Positions 16,869-25,267 of a DNA stretch of 64,000 nt are shown piece after piece (position 1 is the stretch's first letter; every line of letters begins with the position of its first letter). A model generated the notes under the pieces. The model saw nothing but the letters and a program-made list of their open reading frames with translations. It was not told the origin of the DNA and ran no database searches. The position numbers and the translations under genes were made by a program. The stretch comes from Shimia sp022448905 (lineage in GTDB: Bacteria; Pseudomonadota; Alphaproteobacteria; Rhodobacterales; Rhodobacteraceae): the NCBI RefSeq assembly GCF_047126315.1, contig NZ_CP138953.1, positions 2,666,001 through 2,730,000 of the forward strand, given 5' to 3'.

Positions 16869-17699
16869 GGGTCAGGACTCATAGCCAGTAAATAACGAGA
16901 GCTGCGAGGGCGATGGCGGACAGGAAGACCTTCGGGCATCTGTCGTATCGAGTTGCGACCCGCCGCCAATCCTTCAACCTGCCGAACATGATTTCGATCT
17001 GGTTGCGCCGTTTGTAGCGGCGCTTATCGTACTTTACAGTCTTTTTGCGCCGCTTTCGACCAGGGATGCAAGCGCGTATCCCTTTGTCTTTCAACGCTTC
17101 TCGGAACCAATCGGCGTCATAACCCCGATCTCCAAGCAGCCAGTCCACTTTGGGCAATCTGCTCACCAATGCCCGCGCGCCGATGTAGTCGCTGACTTGC
17201 CCGGCTGTAACGAACAGGTTGAGAGGGCGTCCCCGGCTGTCGCAGATGGCGTGCAGCTTGGTATTCATACCGCCCTTGGTTCGGCCAATCAGGCGTCCTC
17301 GCCCCCCTTTTTGACGCCCAAACTGGTCGCGGTTCGGTGAGCCTTGAGGTAGGTGGCGTCAATCATCACAGTCCTCTCTTCGCCGTGTTCGGCAGCCAGA
17401 CCTACCATCATCTGCGCGAAGATACCTTTGTCGCTCCAACGCTTCCAACGGTTGTACAGCGTCTTGTGCGGCCCGTACTCCGCAGGTGCATCGCGCCACC
17501 GCAACCCATTGCGATTAATAAAGATAATCCCGCTCAAGACACGTCGATCATCGACGCGTGGTTTGCCGTGGGATTTAGGAAAGAAGGGCTCAAGACGCGC
17601 CATCTGCGCGTCCGTCAACCAGAAAAGATCAGACATGTTCACCGCTCGTTTTCAAACTGTGAATCATGCCATTAGACGGAGATCAATGGGTCCTGACCC
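16869..17699 (-). mobile_element. IS5-family (IS427-like) insertion sequence, copy A
   Basis: An 831-base element with perfect 10-base terminal inverted repeats (GGGTCAGGAC / GTCCTGACCC), flanked by TA within CTAG on both sides. It is the same length as copies B and C and nearly identical to them. The transposase reads on the minus strand. Copies A and B are in the same orientation and bracket a GNAT acetyltransferase gene. Confidence 0.95.
16879..17642 (-). CDS. IS5-family transposase (two frames joined by programmed frameshift)
   Basis: The first frame (17642-17289) encodes the DUF4096-like N-terminus and the first catalytic aspartate (VMIDATYLKAHRT). It ends just after a slippery A5-G6 tract (AAAAAGGGGGG, near 17303). 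The second frame (to 16879) holds the second aspartate in LLGDRGYDADWF and the glutamate in QIEIMFGRLKDWRR, completing the DDE triad. IS427-group elements are known to make transposase by frameshifting on such tracts. Both frames look undamaged. Confidence 0.9.
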
Positions 17700-17914
17700 T
17701 AGGCTACCCATCTGGGATGTGTTCTTGCTCTGTGCGGCATCCATCCAGCGCGGAAGCGCTTACGTTCCAAGCCATCCGAATTTCAAGGTTCAGGGTGCCT
17801 TTATAGCGTGAGCAACGCAGGCGAGTTCATTCTCATCCTAGAATTTTAGAATTGGATATATTGTTGATTGTTTCTCGGGATGCCGATTTTGCCCTAAAGA
17901 CAATATGGTGTGGT

Positions 17915-18400
17915 TTAGGTAGGTTTGGTCAGGCAACATTCAAAATAATGAAAGGGCAGGTCATCTTTTTCCGCAATTCGTAAAAAACCTAGCTTTGTCA
18001 GTATTCGCGCTGAAGCGAAATTCTTCTCATGTACTCTAGCGTAGACAAACCTTAACTCTGGGTAGTGCATAGTGCTTTCATACAAAAAAAGAGTAACCAT
18101 TGCTGAACCGTGTCCGTAACCCCAGTGGTTAATGTCAAGCCAGTAGCTAAGTTCCGCGTGTTCTTGGTCGAATTCTAAGCGTACTTGGCCGATCAGCTCA
18201 CCTTCAAATTCAACTGCTCGAATAAAGTGATTGCTGTTGGATGCATTAAGTTTGATCAATTCCAATGCTTCGTTAGCATTTAATTCACCAGAGTACTCTT
18301 CTGGCAAAAATTCCCAGAATTTTTCGGAAGAGAGTATCCGTGATAGGGGCGGTGCATCTTCATTTTCCCACGGTCTAAAGACGTAACCTTTGCGGAACAT
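17915..18400 (-). CDS. GNAT-family N-acetyltransferase (RimJ/RimL type)
   Basis: A 161-residue acetyltransferase. It starts with the typical YVFRPWENEDAPPL segment. Motif A for acetyl-CoA binding is seen as LDINHWGYGHGSAMV (about residues 93-107), and the C-terminal NFASARILTKLGF motif (about 133-145) is characteristic of the RimJ/RimL-type branch. Substrates in this branch are N-terminal amines of proteins or small amines; this one cannot be assigned. The gene is AT-rich and lies between two direct IS5 copies, so it could move as a composite transposon. Confidence 0.82.
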   Translation of the reverse strand: MFRKGYVFRPWENEDAPPLSRILSSEKFWEFLPEEYSGELNANEALELIKLNASNSNHFIRAVEFEGELIGQVRLEFDQEHAELSYWLDINHWGYGHGSAMVTLFLYESTMHYPELRFVYARVHEKNFASARILTKLGFLRIAEKDDLPFHYFECCLTKPT

Positions 18401-18836
18401 TTAGTTTACCCCCGAGCTTTCTCAAGAAACGTACAGGTTGGCTTTGGCGCGCCAGAATTTTGTTTCGGAAAGAACTGTTGGGACATGTCTGTAGCTTCAA
18501 AGCCGATAATAGGCTTCATTGATGGCGTAACGAACGGTTTCATTGTATTCGGTGTCTCTTGGTAGATTGGAGCGTGATTTCAGGTTAAAGATCTGTCCTG
18601 TTCGAACGCCGTACCTGGCCGAGCCCGGAATTTTTCGCGCTGACGTTACACTTTCTATACGCTTAACGAAACTTCGCTAAAGTATGTGTGAGCCGCTCAA
18701 GAGTATTGTGCTCATTAAATCTGGTTAGTTTTTGTGGAACCGATTCACCAACTAGTTTCCTTGATATGCCGCAGGGGCATTTGATTTGGAGACGAAGCTA
18801 ACCGGCTTCCTTGTTAGATAAAATCAGAGCCTTCTA
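18401..18836. other. No supported gene
   Basis: About 435 bases between the GNAT gene and IS5 copy B. No convincing frame, RNA gene or terminator is visible. The right part probably carries the GNAT promoter and vestigial sequence. Confidence 0.45.
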
Positions 18837-19667
18837 GGGTCAGGACTCATAGCCAGTAAATAACGAGAGCTGCGAGGGCGATGGCGGACAGGAAGACCTT
18901 CGGGCATCTGTCGTATCGAGTTGCGACACGCCGCCAATCCTTCAACCTGCCGAACATGATTTCGATCTGGTTGCGCCGTTTGTAGCGGCGCTTATCGTAC
19001 TTTACAGTCTTTTTGCGCCGCTTTCGACCAGGGATGCAAGCGCGTATCCCTTTGTCTTTCAACGCTTCTCGGAACCAATCGGCGTCATAACCCCGATCTC
19101 CAAGCAGCCAGTCCACTTTGGGCAATCTGCTCACCAATGCCCGCGCGCCGATGTAGTCGCTGACTTGCCCGGCTGTAACGAACAGGTTGAGAGGGCGTCC
19201 CCGGTTGTCGCAGATGGCGTGCAGCTTGGTATTCATACCGCCCTTGGTTCGGCCAATCAGGCGTCCTCGCCCCCCTTTTTGACGCCCAAACTGGTCGCGG
19301 TTCGGTGAGCCTTGAGGTAGGTGGCGTCAATCATCACAGTCCTCTCTTCGCCGTGTTCGGCAGCCAGACCTACCATCATCTGCGCGAAGATACCTTTGTC
19401 GCTCCAACGCTTCCAACGGTTGTACAGCGTCTTGTGCGGCCCGTACTCCGCAGGTGCATCGCGCCACCGCAACCCATTGCGATTAATAAAGATAATCCCG
19501 CTCAAGACACGTCGATCATCGACGCGTGGTTTGCCGTGGGATTTAGGAAAGAAGGGCTCAAGACGCGCCATCTGCGCGTCCGTCAACCAGAAAAGATCAG
19601 ACATGTTCACCGCTCGTTTTCAAACCGTGAAGCATGCCATTAGACGGAAATCAATGGGTCCTGACCC
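18837..19667 (-). mobile_element. IS5-family (IS427-like) insertion sequence, copy B
   Basis: An 831-base element with GGGTCAGGAC / GTCCTGACCC ends and TA at each junction. It is the left IS next to lysis cassette copy 1 and the rhodopsin operon, and it is inverted with respect to copy C. Its right junction (CTAG followed by GAGCTTTCCTCG) is the same target site occupied by copy C before cassette copy 2. Confidence 0.95.
18847..19610 (-). CDS. IS5-family transposase (frameshifted), copy B
   Basis: Same organisation as copy A: first frame 19610-19257, second frame to 18847, DDE residues intact. It differs from copy A by a few substitutions, for example NRGRPLN in place of SRGRPLN at the start of the second frame. 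Apparently functional. Confidence 0.9.
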
Positions 19668-19726
19668 TAGGAGCTTTCCTCGAAGGTCTTTCCATGCTGG
19701 CGCATCTCGCCACCAACCTCAACCCA

Positions 19727-19748
19727 CCCGCCTCTGGCGGGTTTTTTT
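19727..19748 (+). terminator. Rho-independent terminator before endolysin copy 1
   Basis: Perfect stem CCCGCC-TCT-GGCGGG (19727-19741) followed by seven T residues. It would end transcription of a phage gene formerly upstream, now replaced by the IS5 copy. Confidence 0.85.
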
Positions 19749-19760
19749 ATGGAGAAACAC

Positions 19761-20444
19761 ATGAACATAAACCAAGCCACCTTAGACCTTGTGAAGCGCT
19801 TTGAAGGTCTTGAGCTGACTGCGTATCTCGATCCGGTGGGCGTACTCACCATTGGATACGGCTACACCAACAGAGCGGGCTTTGGTCCTGGCGTGTCTGT
19901 GGGTGAAACGTGGACCAAGCCCTTTGCGGAGCAAATGCTGTGGGAGGGGCTTGAACGTTTTGCGGATCAAATCAGACCCATGTTCCGGCGCGCGCCCAAT
20001 GACAATGAGTTCGGTGCGATGCTGTCTCTCGCGTACAACATTGGCGTTGGGGCGTTCAGCCAATCTACCTGCCTGCGCCGCTTCAACGCGGGTGATATTG
20101 AGGGCGCTGCCGAAGCGCTGACATGGTTCAACAAGGCTGGCGGCAAGGTCTTGCGCGGGCTTACCCGCCGCCGTGCGGCCGAGCGCGAACTGTTTCTTAC
20201 GGATGCTGCAATCATTGAAGCAACACCTAAGGCAGACGCGGAGCGCAGTTCACCGGTTCAGTCTACAACGATCCGCGCCGTTGCTGGTACTGCGGCGGCG
20301 GGGGCAGGGGGTGTTCTAACCGCATTGGGCAAGCTGGACCCTTTGGCTCAGTATATCCTCTTGGGCTTTTCTGCTGTTGCGCTGATCGGGCTGGGCTGGA
20401 TTGCGCGCGAGCGGCTTCGCAAGTGGGCAGGAGGGGCGCGGTGA
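19761..20444 (+). CDS. Phage endolysin (GH24 lysozyme) with C-terminal membrane anchor, copy 1
   Basis: A 227-residue muramidase. The T4-lysozyme type catalytic triad is in the N-terminal motif: Glu in KRFEGLEL, Asp in YLDPVG, Thr in LTIGYGYT. Further GH24 landmarks are LSLAYNIGVGAF and GLTRRRAAERELF. The C-terminal 75 residues add an Ala/Gly-rich hydrophobic stretch and a membrane helix (AQYILLGFSAVALIGLGWIA), so the enzyme may be membrane-tethered. Start at 19761 has GGAG 6 bases upstream; an ATG four codons earlier contains that site. It cleaves peptidoglycan at host lysis. Its stop overlaps the next start (TGATG). Confidence 0.9.
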   Translation: MNINQATLDLVKRFEGLELTAYLDPVGVLTIGYGYTNRAGFGPGVSVGETWTKPFAEQMLWEGLERFADQIRPMFRRAPNDNEFGAMLSLAYNIGVGAFSQSTCLRRFNAGDIEGAAEALTWFNKAGGKVLRGLTRRRAAERELFLTDAAIIEATPKADAERSSPVQSTTIRAVAGTAAAGAGGVLTALGKLDPLAQYILLGFSAVALIGLGWIARERLRKWAGGAR

Positions 20445-20671
20445 TGCTGCGCTTCCTACCTTCCAAGGCGGCAGTATGGGCCGCACTCAGCGCGTTTGTG
20501 GTCGTCTTTCTTGCATGGCTTCGCATCGACGCGAAGAACGATCAGAGGCGCAAAACAGATGCCCTGCGGAACAAAGCCCGCCTTGATGCCGTCCAAAGCA
20601 AACAGGAGATAGATCGAGATGTGGAGACGCAAGACGATACCGCTCTTATTGACCGCCTCACTCGTAACTAG
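20444..20671 (+). CDS. Small membrane protein, i-spanin (Rz)-like, copy 1
   Basis: A 75-residue protein with one N-terminal membrane helix (about 8-26, AAVWAALSAFVVVFLAWL). A strongly charged helical stalk follows (KNDQRRKTDALRNKARLD onward). This is the layout of an inner-membrane spanin. Start at 20444 follows an AGGAGGGG site and overlaps the endolysin stop by one base. A lipoprotein gene is nested in another frame over its 3' end, the classic Rz/Rz1 arrangement. Confidence 0.65.
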   Translation: MLRFLPSKAAVWAALSAFVVVFLAWLRIDAKNDQRRKTDALRNKARLDAVQSKQEIDRDVETQDDTALIDRLTRN

Positions 20672-20828
20672 CGCATGCTCTCAATCTCCCGCTGGAGATT
20701 TCTGCGACATTGCCGAACCTATCCGGTTCGAGCGTTATGTCGCTTCGGTGGTTGTGACAGGAGATCGCGACGCCGCCGAAACGATAGATGCCCAGAACCG
20801 CTACGGGGAACGGCACTGCAGGTGGTGA
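20619..20828 (+). CDS. Small lipoprotein, o-spanin (Rz1)-like, copy 1
   Basis: A 69-residue protein with a lipoprotein signal (MWRRKTIPLLLTASLVTSAC; lipobox T-S-A-C, Cys20). It overlaps the last 53 bases of the Rz-like gene in a different frame. The mature part (CSQSPAGDFCDIAEP onward) is short, as in outer-membrane spanins. With endolysin and Rz-like protein it would complete lysis. In this copy the gene ends exactly at the junction with an IS3 remnant, though its stop is retained. Confidence 0.6.
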   Translation: MWRRKTIPLLLTASLVTSACSQSPAGDFCDIAEPIRFERYVASVVVTGDRDAAETIDAQNRYGERHCRW

Positions 20829-21009
20829 GGTATTTTACAGCCTGCGCGAAGCCCAAATCCTGATTGAGGAATGGAGGAAGCATTACAAAACAAAAGACCA
20901 CACAGTGCATTGGGCTACAAACCACCAGCTCCTGAAGCCAGCATTCCGATGGATCGGAGGCCGATCATGCACTAACAATAGAATTGGACCAGTCAGATAA
21001 GGCTGCTCA
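20823..21009 (+). mobile_element. Remnant of a diverged IS3-family element (3' end)
   Basis: The sequence resembles the last 180 bases of the full IS3 copies: end of orfB (SLREAQILIEEWRKHY, then a region related to the PHSALGY motif but frameshifted), then the terminal repeat ending GGCTGCTCA. It is not a fragment of the same IS, as many bases differ. Its left break coincides with the GGTGA at the end of the Rz1-like gene, which also occurs in intact IS3 copies, suggesting joining at short homology. The rhodopsin control region starts directly after it. Confidence 0.75.
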
Positions 21010-21028
21010 GCAGGTTTTTACGCCTCAG

Positions 21029-21058
21029 TTGACAAATCCCGAAACGACCAATTACGCT
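21029..21058 (+). promoter_or_regulatory. Candidate sigma-70 promoter of the rhodopsin operon
   Basis: TTGACA (21029-21034), an 18-base spacer, then TACGCT (21053-21058). It lies about 20 bases inside the rhodopsin side of the IS3 remnant end and roughly 180 bases before the opsin start, leaving a long leader. The -35 is perfect and the -10 is weak. It is the best match I see between 21009 and 21237. Confidence 0.45.
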
Positions 21059-21236
21059 ATTGGTAGCAAGCGTTTGAATGACACGACAGTGGCTATTTGC
21101 AACTCTTCACTGTTGGCCTTGATGCGTTAGAAGGCGTTAGAAAGTAGCAATACAGCTAGCAAAGGTCAAAGAAATCACCGGAAAGTAAGTGTCATTACGA
21201 GGACCGGTAAATCTGAAGCTGGAAACGGAGAAGACA

Positions 21237-21944
21237 ATGGATACAAAAATGTTGAACCCCGCCGACTACGTCGGAGTATCATTTTGGATAATAAGTGCCG
21301 CAATGGTCGCGGCAACTTTCTTTTTCTGGGTAGAACGTGATCGCGCTCATGGGAAATGGAAGACTTCGCTTACGGTTGCAGCGATGGTGACGGGTATCGC
21401 CGCAATTCACTACTTCTACATGAGGGAAGTGTGGGCAATGACCGGCGAAAGTCCGACCGTATTCCGGTATGTTGATTGGCTTTTGACTGTACCGCTTCAG
21501 ATTATAGAATTTTTCTTGATCCTGTCGGCAATCGCTGTGGTTAAAGCGTCCTTGTTCTGGCGCCTGCTGGCTGCGTCGTTGGTTATGTTGATCGCAGGCT
21601 ATTTAGGCGAAGTAGAACAGGGTTCGTGGCTGTGGCCGATGTTCATTCTTGGCATGGCCGGCTGGATTTACATCATCTACGAGATCTTTCTGGGTGAAGC
21701 GAGCAAGATCAGCGCGAATTCTGGCACGATCGCATCAAAGAAAGCATTCAATGCACTCCGTTTGATCGTAACCGTTGGTTGGTCGATCTACCCCTTAGGT
21801 TATCTGCTAGGTTACATGGGCGCGGCTTCGCCGGACGCTTTGAACCTTGTCTATAATTTGGCAGATTTCGTGAACAAAATTGCATTTGGCGTTGTAATCT
21901 GGGCCGCTGCCACCTCCAGTGACGCGAACGAAAGCGCTGCCTAA
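21237..21944 (+). CDS. Proteorhodopsin, blue-type light-driven proton pump
   Basis: A 235-residue seven-helix opsin that binds retinal and pumps protons outward in light. By alignment to marine proteorhodopsin: His58 (H75), Arg77 (R94), proton acceptor Asp80 (D97), Thr84 (T101), tuning Gln88 (position 105, Q as in blue-absorbing types), proton donor Glu91 (E108), Asp210 (D227) and retinal-binding Lys214 (K231). Position 152 is Phe136, so the xanthorhodopsin-type antenna opening is probably closed. Unlike many relatives it has no signal peptide. GGAG 7 bases before the ATG at 21237 fixes the start. It is the first gene of an operon encoding the whole retinal pathway. Confidence 0.96.
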   Translation: MDTKMLNPADYVGVSFWIISAAMVAATFFFWVERDRAHGKWKTSLTVAAMVTGIAAIHYFYMREVWAMTGESPTVFRYVDWLLTVPLQIIEFFLILSAIAVVKASLFWRLLAASLVMLIAGYLGEVEQGSWLWPMFILGMAGWIYIIYEIFLGEASKISANSGTIASKKAFNALRLIVTVGWSIYPLGYLLGYMGAASPDALNLVYNLADFVNKIAFGVVIWAAATSSDANESAA

Positions 21945-21950
21945 AAATAT

Positions 21951-21980
21951 ATCGGTGCCCGCTAAAAAGCGGACACCGAT
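21951..21980 (+). promoter_or_regulatory. Strong intercistronic hairpin between opsin and crtE
   Basis: Arms 21951-21963 and 21968-21980 form a 13-pair stem with one mismatch around the loop AAAA. No T run follows, so it is a poor terminator. Its position 7 bases past the opsin stop suggests an mRNA stabiliser or processing site that could raise opsin expression relative to the downstream enzymes. Function is inference. Confidence 0.6.
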
Positions 21981-21998
21981 CAAATTTCGGGGGCTAAT

Positions 21999-22835
21999 GT
22001 GAAAGACCTTTCTCGATATCAATATGAGTTGCAGTTGCTCGCACATGTAGAAGACATGATGCTAAGCCTGCTACCTGATACGGCCAGCACTATACGCGAA
22101 GCCGGGTATCATCACCTCACTGCTGGTGGATCAAGAGTAAGAGCAAGACTGGCCTTGCAAGCGGCGTACGCATTGGGATTAAGCGAACAAACAAGCGTAG
22201 CAATATCATCAGCCACTGAGATTTTGCATAATGCGTCTCTTTTGCACGACGATCTCCAAGATGCTGATACAGTTCGACGCGGTAAAGAAGCCGTTTGGCA
22301 AAAGTTCGGAAAAAACGCTGCTGTTTGTACGGGCGATTTATTTATATCAGCCTCTTATGCTGCGTTGGCTTGTTGTAAAAACGAACGACTGAATGAATTG
22401 GTTGCACATATGCACTATAACACTGAAGAAGTGATTGTTGGTCAGCAGGCTGATTTAGAAGCCAGTGACTATTCTCAGCAAGCCTACGAGAAAATCGCCA
22501 TGATGAAATCCGGCCCGCTGTTGGGGCTGCCCGTTGAGCTTTGTCTAATCGCCGCAGGGCGGGCAGACTCCATTTCTACGGCACAACAGGCCAGCTATGA
22601 AATCGCAATTGCTTATCAGGTAACAGATGACATTAAGGACATGGACCAAGATAGGGAAAAAGGGGCATTAAACTTTACCTCTTTGCTCGTTGGGTCACGG
22701 GACGAAGTTATAGCTCAAGCAAAGGTTTATGCATCTGAGCGGGCCAGGAAAGCTAAGCGCCTCGCAGCTGAGTTACCGCATGGTTCTGGCCGAGGCCTTG
22801 ATTTACTGGCGCAACGTTTCGTTGACGCTAACTGA
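21999..22835 (+). CDS. crtE: Geranylgeranyl diphosphate synthase
   Basis: A 278-residue trans-prenyltransferase that extends farnesyl or shorter diphosphates to C20 GGPP, the first committed step toward carotenoids. The first aspartate-rich motif is LLHDDLQDADTVRRG (about 77-91) and the second is YQVTDDIKDMDQDREKG (about 205-221). The start is GTG at 21999 after a GGGGG ribosome site; no ATG is suitably placed. It is slightly shorter than typical CrtE (about 290-300). It lies 54 bases after the opsin stop, across the hairpin. Confidence 0.92.
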   Translation: MKDLSRYQYELQLLAHVEDMMLSLLPDTASTIREAGYHHLTAGGSRVRARLALQAAYALGLSEQTSVAISSATEILHNASLLHDDLQDADTVRRGKEAVWQKFGKNAAVCTGDLFISASYAALACCKNERLNELVAHMHYNTEEVIVGQQADLEASDYSQQAYEKIAMMKSGPLLGLPVELCLIAAGRADSISTAQQASYEIAIAYQVTDDIKDMDQDREKGALNFTSLLVGSRDEVIAQAKVYASERARKAKRLAAELPHGSGRGLDLLAQRFVDAN

Positions 22836-22849
22836 AATGAGGTGATCAG

Positions 22850-24328
22850 ATGACAAATGCTGCTGTAATCGGAGGAGGCTTTGGTGGAATCGCAGCAGCA
22901 TTGCGCCTGCGCGCAAAAGGTTACGATGTAACTGTATTCGACCGTTGTTCCCGGCTTGGAGGCCGCGCGCAGGTTTTTGAAAAAGACGGATTCAAATATG
23001 ATGCCGGCCCGACTGTGATAACAGCGCCTCAGGTATTGTCCGAGCTATTTGAACTTTTTGGCAAGGAAATTTCTAACTACGTCGATATCGTACCTTTGGA
23101 AACATGGTATCGCTTTTCCTTTCCTGATGGGGACCATTTTGACTATGGTGGTTCACCTGAGAAGATCAAAAATGAAATACGCCGGATTAATCCACGTGAC
23201 GTAAGCGGCTACGAAGCTCTGTATAAGGATTCTGAACGTCTTTACCGAGTTGGGTATGAGCAGTTGGCAAATCAGCCGTTTCATCGCCTGATGGATATGC
23301 TTAAAATCTTACCGCAAATGCTGCGATTGAGGGTTTATCGTTCTGTTTGGGGACTAGTCAGCGGCCACATCCAGCACGATAAATTGCGGCAGGCGTTTTC
23401 CGTTCAGCCCCTGCTCGTCGGGGGTAACCCATTTGATACAACATGTATTTACAACCTGATACACTTTCTTGAACGTGAATTCGGCGTCCATTTTACGATG
23501 GGTGGAACGGGGGCTTTGGTGGATGCTTTTGCCAAGCTCATGAAAGAAGAAGGTATATCGGTTCGACTGAATGAAACTGTAATCGCACTTCCTACCGTCG
23601 GAAAGACAATCCAATCGGTTCGCACAGATAATGGAGAAGAAATACCCTTTGACCTGGTGATTTCTAACGCGGATCCTGCGCATCTTTATGATAAAATGGT
23701 CGATGCAAAAGCTGTGAGCCGAAGCGCAAAATTGAAAACCAAATATGCATCTAAATCCATGGGGTTATTCGTTTTGTTCTTTGGAACCAATATGACTTAT
23801 CCCGATGTCGAGCATCACACCATATGGCTGGGTAAGCGTTATAAGGAACTGCTAAGTGATATTTTCGACCGAAAAGTATTGGCCGATGATTTCTCCATGT
23901 ACCTGCACCGTCCAACGGCAACTGACCCCAGTTTTGCACCAGAAGGGTGCGATAGTTTCTATGCGCTTGTACCGGTGCCAAACATGCAAGGCGGTATCGA
24001 CTGGGATGATCAGGGCCCACGCCTGACACCGCGAATTTTCGACGCGTTGAATGGCTCCATTTTGCCCGGCGTTAAGGATAATCTAGCTCATAGCTTCTTT
24101 ATGACACCATCAGACTTTGAATCCAGATACTTAAGTCCTGCCGGCGCGGGCTTTTCAATTGCGCCGAAATTCACCCAATCTGCCTGGTTCCGGTTCCACA
24201 ATAAGGCAGAGGGCCCCGACAACCTGTATATAGTGGGGGCAGGCAGCCATCCCGGTGCGGGTCTGCCGGGTGTGATTTCCTCTGCTAAGGTTCTGGATCA
24301 ACTGATCCCCCAAGTTACGGCGGTGTAA
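22850..24328 (+). CDS. crtI: Phytoene desaturase
   Basis: A 492-residue FAD-dependent CrtI that introduces four double bonds into phytoene to give lycopene. The N-terminal dinucleotide fold reads VIGGGFGGIAAALRLRAKGY with the following GGRAQVFEKDGFKYDAGP. The C-terminal flavin motif is YIVGAGSHPGAGLPGV (about 469-484). An AGGTGA site precedes the ATG by 8 bases. It is followed after 3 bases by crtB. The bacterial one-enzyme desaturation route fits the cyclase and cleavage enzyme downstream. Confidence 0.95.
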   Translation: MTNAAVIGGGFGGIAAALRLRAKGYDVTVFDRCSRLGGRAQVFEKDGFKYDAGPTVITAPQVLSELFELFGKEISNYVDIVPLETWYRFSFPDGDHFDYGGSPEKIKNEIRRINPRDVSGYEALYKDSERLYRVGYEQLANQPFHRLMDMLKILPQMLRLRVYRSVWGLVSGHIQHDKLRQAFSVQPLLVGGNPFDTTCIYNLIHFLEREFGVHFTMGGTGALVDAFAKLMKEEGISVRLNETVIALPTVGKTIQSVRTDNGEEIPFDLVISNADPAHLYDKMVDAKAVSRSAKLKTKYASKSMGLFVLFFGTNMTYPDVEHHTIWLGKRYKELLSDIFDRKVLADDFSMYLHRPTATDPSFAPEGCDSFYALVPVPNMQGGIDWDDQGPRLTPRIFDALNGSILPGVKDNLAHSFFMTPSDFESRYLSPAGAGFSIAPKFTQSAWFRFHNKAEGPDNLYIVGAGSHPGAGLPGVISSAKVLDQLIPQVTAV

Positions 24329-24331
24329 TTT

Positions 24332-25267
24332 ATGACATCAGCCCCATTGAGCAACGCAGAAGAAGCCGCGAAAATCCTCGCAAACAATGGAAAGTCATTC
24401 AACTTTGCACGTGCATTTTTATCGAGCGACCACGCGATAAACGGTGCGCGGCTATATGCGTTTTGCCGTAGGCTGGATGATATAGCCGACGACAGCCCAA
24501 ACCCCGACGTAGCCCGTGCGGAATTGAAAAACGTCGATTTACAACTTGTGGACCAAAACGCATCTGATTACTGGATCAAGGATTTTATAGACTTGGCACG
24601 GGAAACCCAAATGGACATTTCCCCAGCGCGGGATTTGCTGTCGGGGGTGCTGTCAGACCTAGATCCGGTTCGGATCGAAACGAAGGCACAGTTGATCCAA
24701 TACGCTTACGCGGTGGCCGGCACTGTAGGCATTATGATGTGCGACATATTTGGTACAAAAAACCCCCGTGCACGCCCCTTCGCGATTGATTTGGGTATCG
24801 CTATGCAACTGACCAATATCGCGCGCGACATCCAAGAAGACGCCGAAAATGACCGTCGATATATCCCCGGAGATTGGGTTCAGGACATTCACCCATACGG
24901 CATCGCGAACCCCACTAAAGACTTGAAACCTGTTCTGCAACAGGCGGCTAGAGGCCTTCTTGACCTCGCCGATATCTATTATGAAAGTGCCCGCCACGGC
25001 CTAGCCTACCTACCTGGTCGCCCGCGATTTTCTATCCTTGTTGCTAGCACGGTTTATCGGGAAATCGGCGTTAAGCTGCGGCGGAAAGACTGCAAGACCT
25101 GGCAAGGGCGTGTCGTTGTGAGCAAGGGCCGAAAATTGGCATTGGCGGGACGGGCGCTTTGGAACTTCTATACCGATCCCGTTTTGCGTCAGAAAGTGAC
25201 AGCGCATGACATCCAGCTCCACGCCGACATCAGAAATGTTAATAAAATTCGGTTGATAGGCCAATGA
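24332..25267 (+). CDS. crtB: Phytoene synthase
   Basis: A 311-residue squalene/phytoene synthase that condenses two GGPP to phytoene. The two aspartate-rich motifs are present: FCRRLDDIADD (about 46-56) and NIARDIQEDAENDRRYIP (about 155-172). Its stop overlaps the crtY start by 4 bases (ATGA), and it follows crtI by 3 bases, so the genes are tightly coupled. Confidence 0.95.
   Translation: MTSAPLSNAEEAAKILANNGKSFNFARAFLSSDHAINGARLYAFCRRLDDIADDSPNPDVARAELKNVDLQLVDQNASDYWIKDFIDLARETQMDISPARDLLSGVLSDLDPVRIETKAQLIQYAYAVAGTVGIMMCDIFGTKNPRARPFAIDLGIAMQLTNIARDIQEDAENDRRYIPGDWVQDIHPYGIANPTKDLKPVLQQAARGLLDLADIYYESARHGLAYLPGRPRFSILVASTVYREIGVKLRRKDCKTWQGRVVVSKGRKLALAGRALWNFYTDPVLRQKVTAHDIQLHADIRNVNKIRLIGQ

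Larger units (their letters stand above)
19668..20828 (+). repeat. Lysis-cassette repeat, copy 1 (1161 bases)
   Basis: This segment and 28154-29314 have exactly the same length and gene order: terminator, endolysin, spanin-like pair. They differ by scattered substitutions. Both begin at the right end of an IS5 copy at the identical base. Here the homology stops at the end of the Rz1-like gene, where an IS3 remnant is joined. Confidence 0.9.

Noticed and set aside
20263..20526. Minus-strand frames over the endolysin C-terminus (also 28698-29012)
   Set aside because: Shadows of the Ala/Gly-rich endolysin tail and the Rz-like gene.
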